Source of the DNA: Phycisphaerae bacterium | GTDB lineage: Bacteria > Planctomycetota > Phycisphaerae > UBA1845 > Fen-1342 | Assembly: GCA_020058145.1 (NCBI GenBank) | Contig: JAGVEP010000220.1 | Location: forward strand, 1-5,253 | DNA: 5,253 nt | Direction: 5' to 3' | In this document: one piece after another, positions 5,021 to 5,253 of the stretch | Layout: each line of letters starts with the position of its first letter | Position numbering within the stretch: position 1 is the stretch's first letter | The notes under the pieces: generated by a model | The model's database searches: none | What the model was told of the DNA's origin: nothing | Seen by the model: the letters and a program-made list of their open reading frames with translations, nothing else | Translations under genes and position numbers: made by a program

Positions 5021-5253
5021 TCACCCGGCCGCGCCGGTGTGTCCCCGACCGGCGCGGCGGGGCCGCAGCAGTCCTCCCCGCGGCTCGAGCCACAAATCGG
5101 CCCTTGCGCCACGCCGGAAGCGTTCATAGCCGAGCGCGGCGATCATCGCGGCATTGTCCGTGCAGTACGCCAACGGAGTCAGGTGCAGCCGCAGCCCGGC
5201 AGCCTCGCAGGCGGGCTGCAATTGGGCCCGCAAGGCGGAATTCGCCGCCACAC
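5021..5253 (-). CDS. tsaD: TsaD C-terminus, tRNA A37 threonylcarbamoyltransferase (partial)
   Basis: The window holds the last 76 codons of a gene that enters from the right edge. TsaD (Kae1/Qri7/YgjD family) transfers the threonylcarbamoyl group from threonylcarbamoyl-AMP to N6 of A37 in tRNAs reading ANN codons, in the cytoplasm, working with TsaB and TsaE. The first residues VAANSALR match the family's GGVAAN-x-x-LR element, and CTDNAAMIAALGYERF matches the conserved C-terminal CTDN-x-AMIA block, whose Asp is a metal ligand (D300 in E. coli). The GTG at 5251 encodes the Val of VAAN and is not a start. After the usual end near 'LEPRGGLL' there is an Arg/Gly-rich tail of about 15 residues encoded by a GC hairpin. 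Upstream TsaD motifs, including the metal-binding histidines, are outside the window. Confidence 0.93.
   Translation of the reverse strand, partial: VAANSALRAQLQPACEAAGLRLHLTPLAYCTDNAAMIAALGYERFRRGARADLWLEPRGGLLRPRRAGRGHTGAAG
5024..5062 (-). terminator. Strong hairpin overlapping the tsaD 3' end
   Basis: GCCGCGCCGGT (5028-5038) and ACCGGCGCGGC (5048-5058) form a perfect 11-bp stem around a 9-base loop. With one G/G mismatch it extends by CCC (5024-5026) with GGG (5060-5062). The stem begins directly at the tsaD stop codon (5021-5023) and lies inside the final codons. No T-tract follows on either strand. A hairpin ending transcription or protecting the 3' end from both convergent genes is plausible; coding constraint or chance in GC-rich DNA cannot be excluded. 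Confidence 0.45.

Noticed and set aside
4546..5127. Minus-strand frame of 193 codons spanning the convergent gap
   Set aside because: It starts inside tsaD, crosses the intergenic region and is antisense to the TPR repeats; the sequence is Arg/Gly/Pro-rich without motifs.
5249..5251. GTG as a start codon for a 76-residue protein
   Set aside because: It encodes the Val of the internal conserved TsaD motif GGVAAN, so the gene continues past the window edge.

Overview
This is a GC-rich bacterial window, most likely from a planctomycete (Phycisphaerae- or Pirellula-like) and probably a metagenomic contig end. The main pointer is the C-terminus of the 2076-2999 protein. It carries two dockerin-type calcium loops, each followed by a 'FDDI-x-PFV' motif and ending FDDINPFVALLSGGG, a style of secreted-protein tail I associate with planctomycetes. 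The ECF-like sigma region 2 of the 3444-4829 protein also looks like planctomycete paralogues. The taxonomic call is inference from these motifs. The window opens with 34 consecutive G, which is probably an artefact.

Layout: four protein genes sit on alternating strands, so each looks like its own transcription unit. (1) 263-1576 (+): a lipoprotein with an IPT/TIG domain followed by TolB-like beta-propeller repeats. (2) 2076-2999 (-): a secreted LamG/concanavalin-A-like protein with a C-terminal dockerin-like module. (3) 3444-4829 (+): an unusual protein with an ECF-sigma region-2 domain joined to a long TPR array, with no recognisable sigma region 4. (4) 5021-5253 (-): the C-terminal 76 residues of TsaD, the tRNA A37 threonylcarbamoyltransferase; the rest lies outside the window.

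The intergenic DNA is rich in structure. The convergent gap 1577-2075 contains a long imperfect palindrome (1859-1898) and a 15-bp GC-rich hairpin (2014-2047) that fits a terminator for the LamG gene. The divergent gap 3000-3443 contains three tandem 9-mers and a REP-like doublet of hairpins inside a larger inverted repeat (3302-3383), followed by a possible promoter placed so that the sigma/TPR mRNA would be almost leaderless. A further strong hairpin overlaps the tsaD stop codon.

The genes do not form a pathway: two are envelope or extracellular proteins, one is a putative regulator and one is tRNA-modification housekeeping. The best candidate for something new is the region-2/TPR fusion. 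No CRISPR array, tRNA, rRNA or transposase gene was seen.
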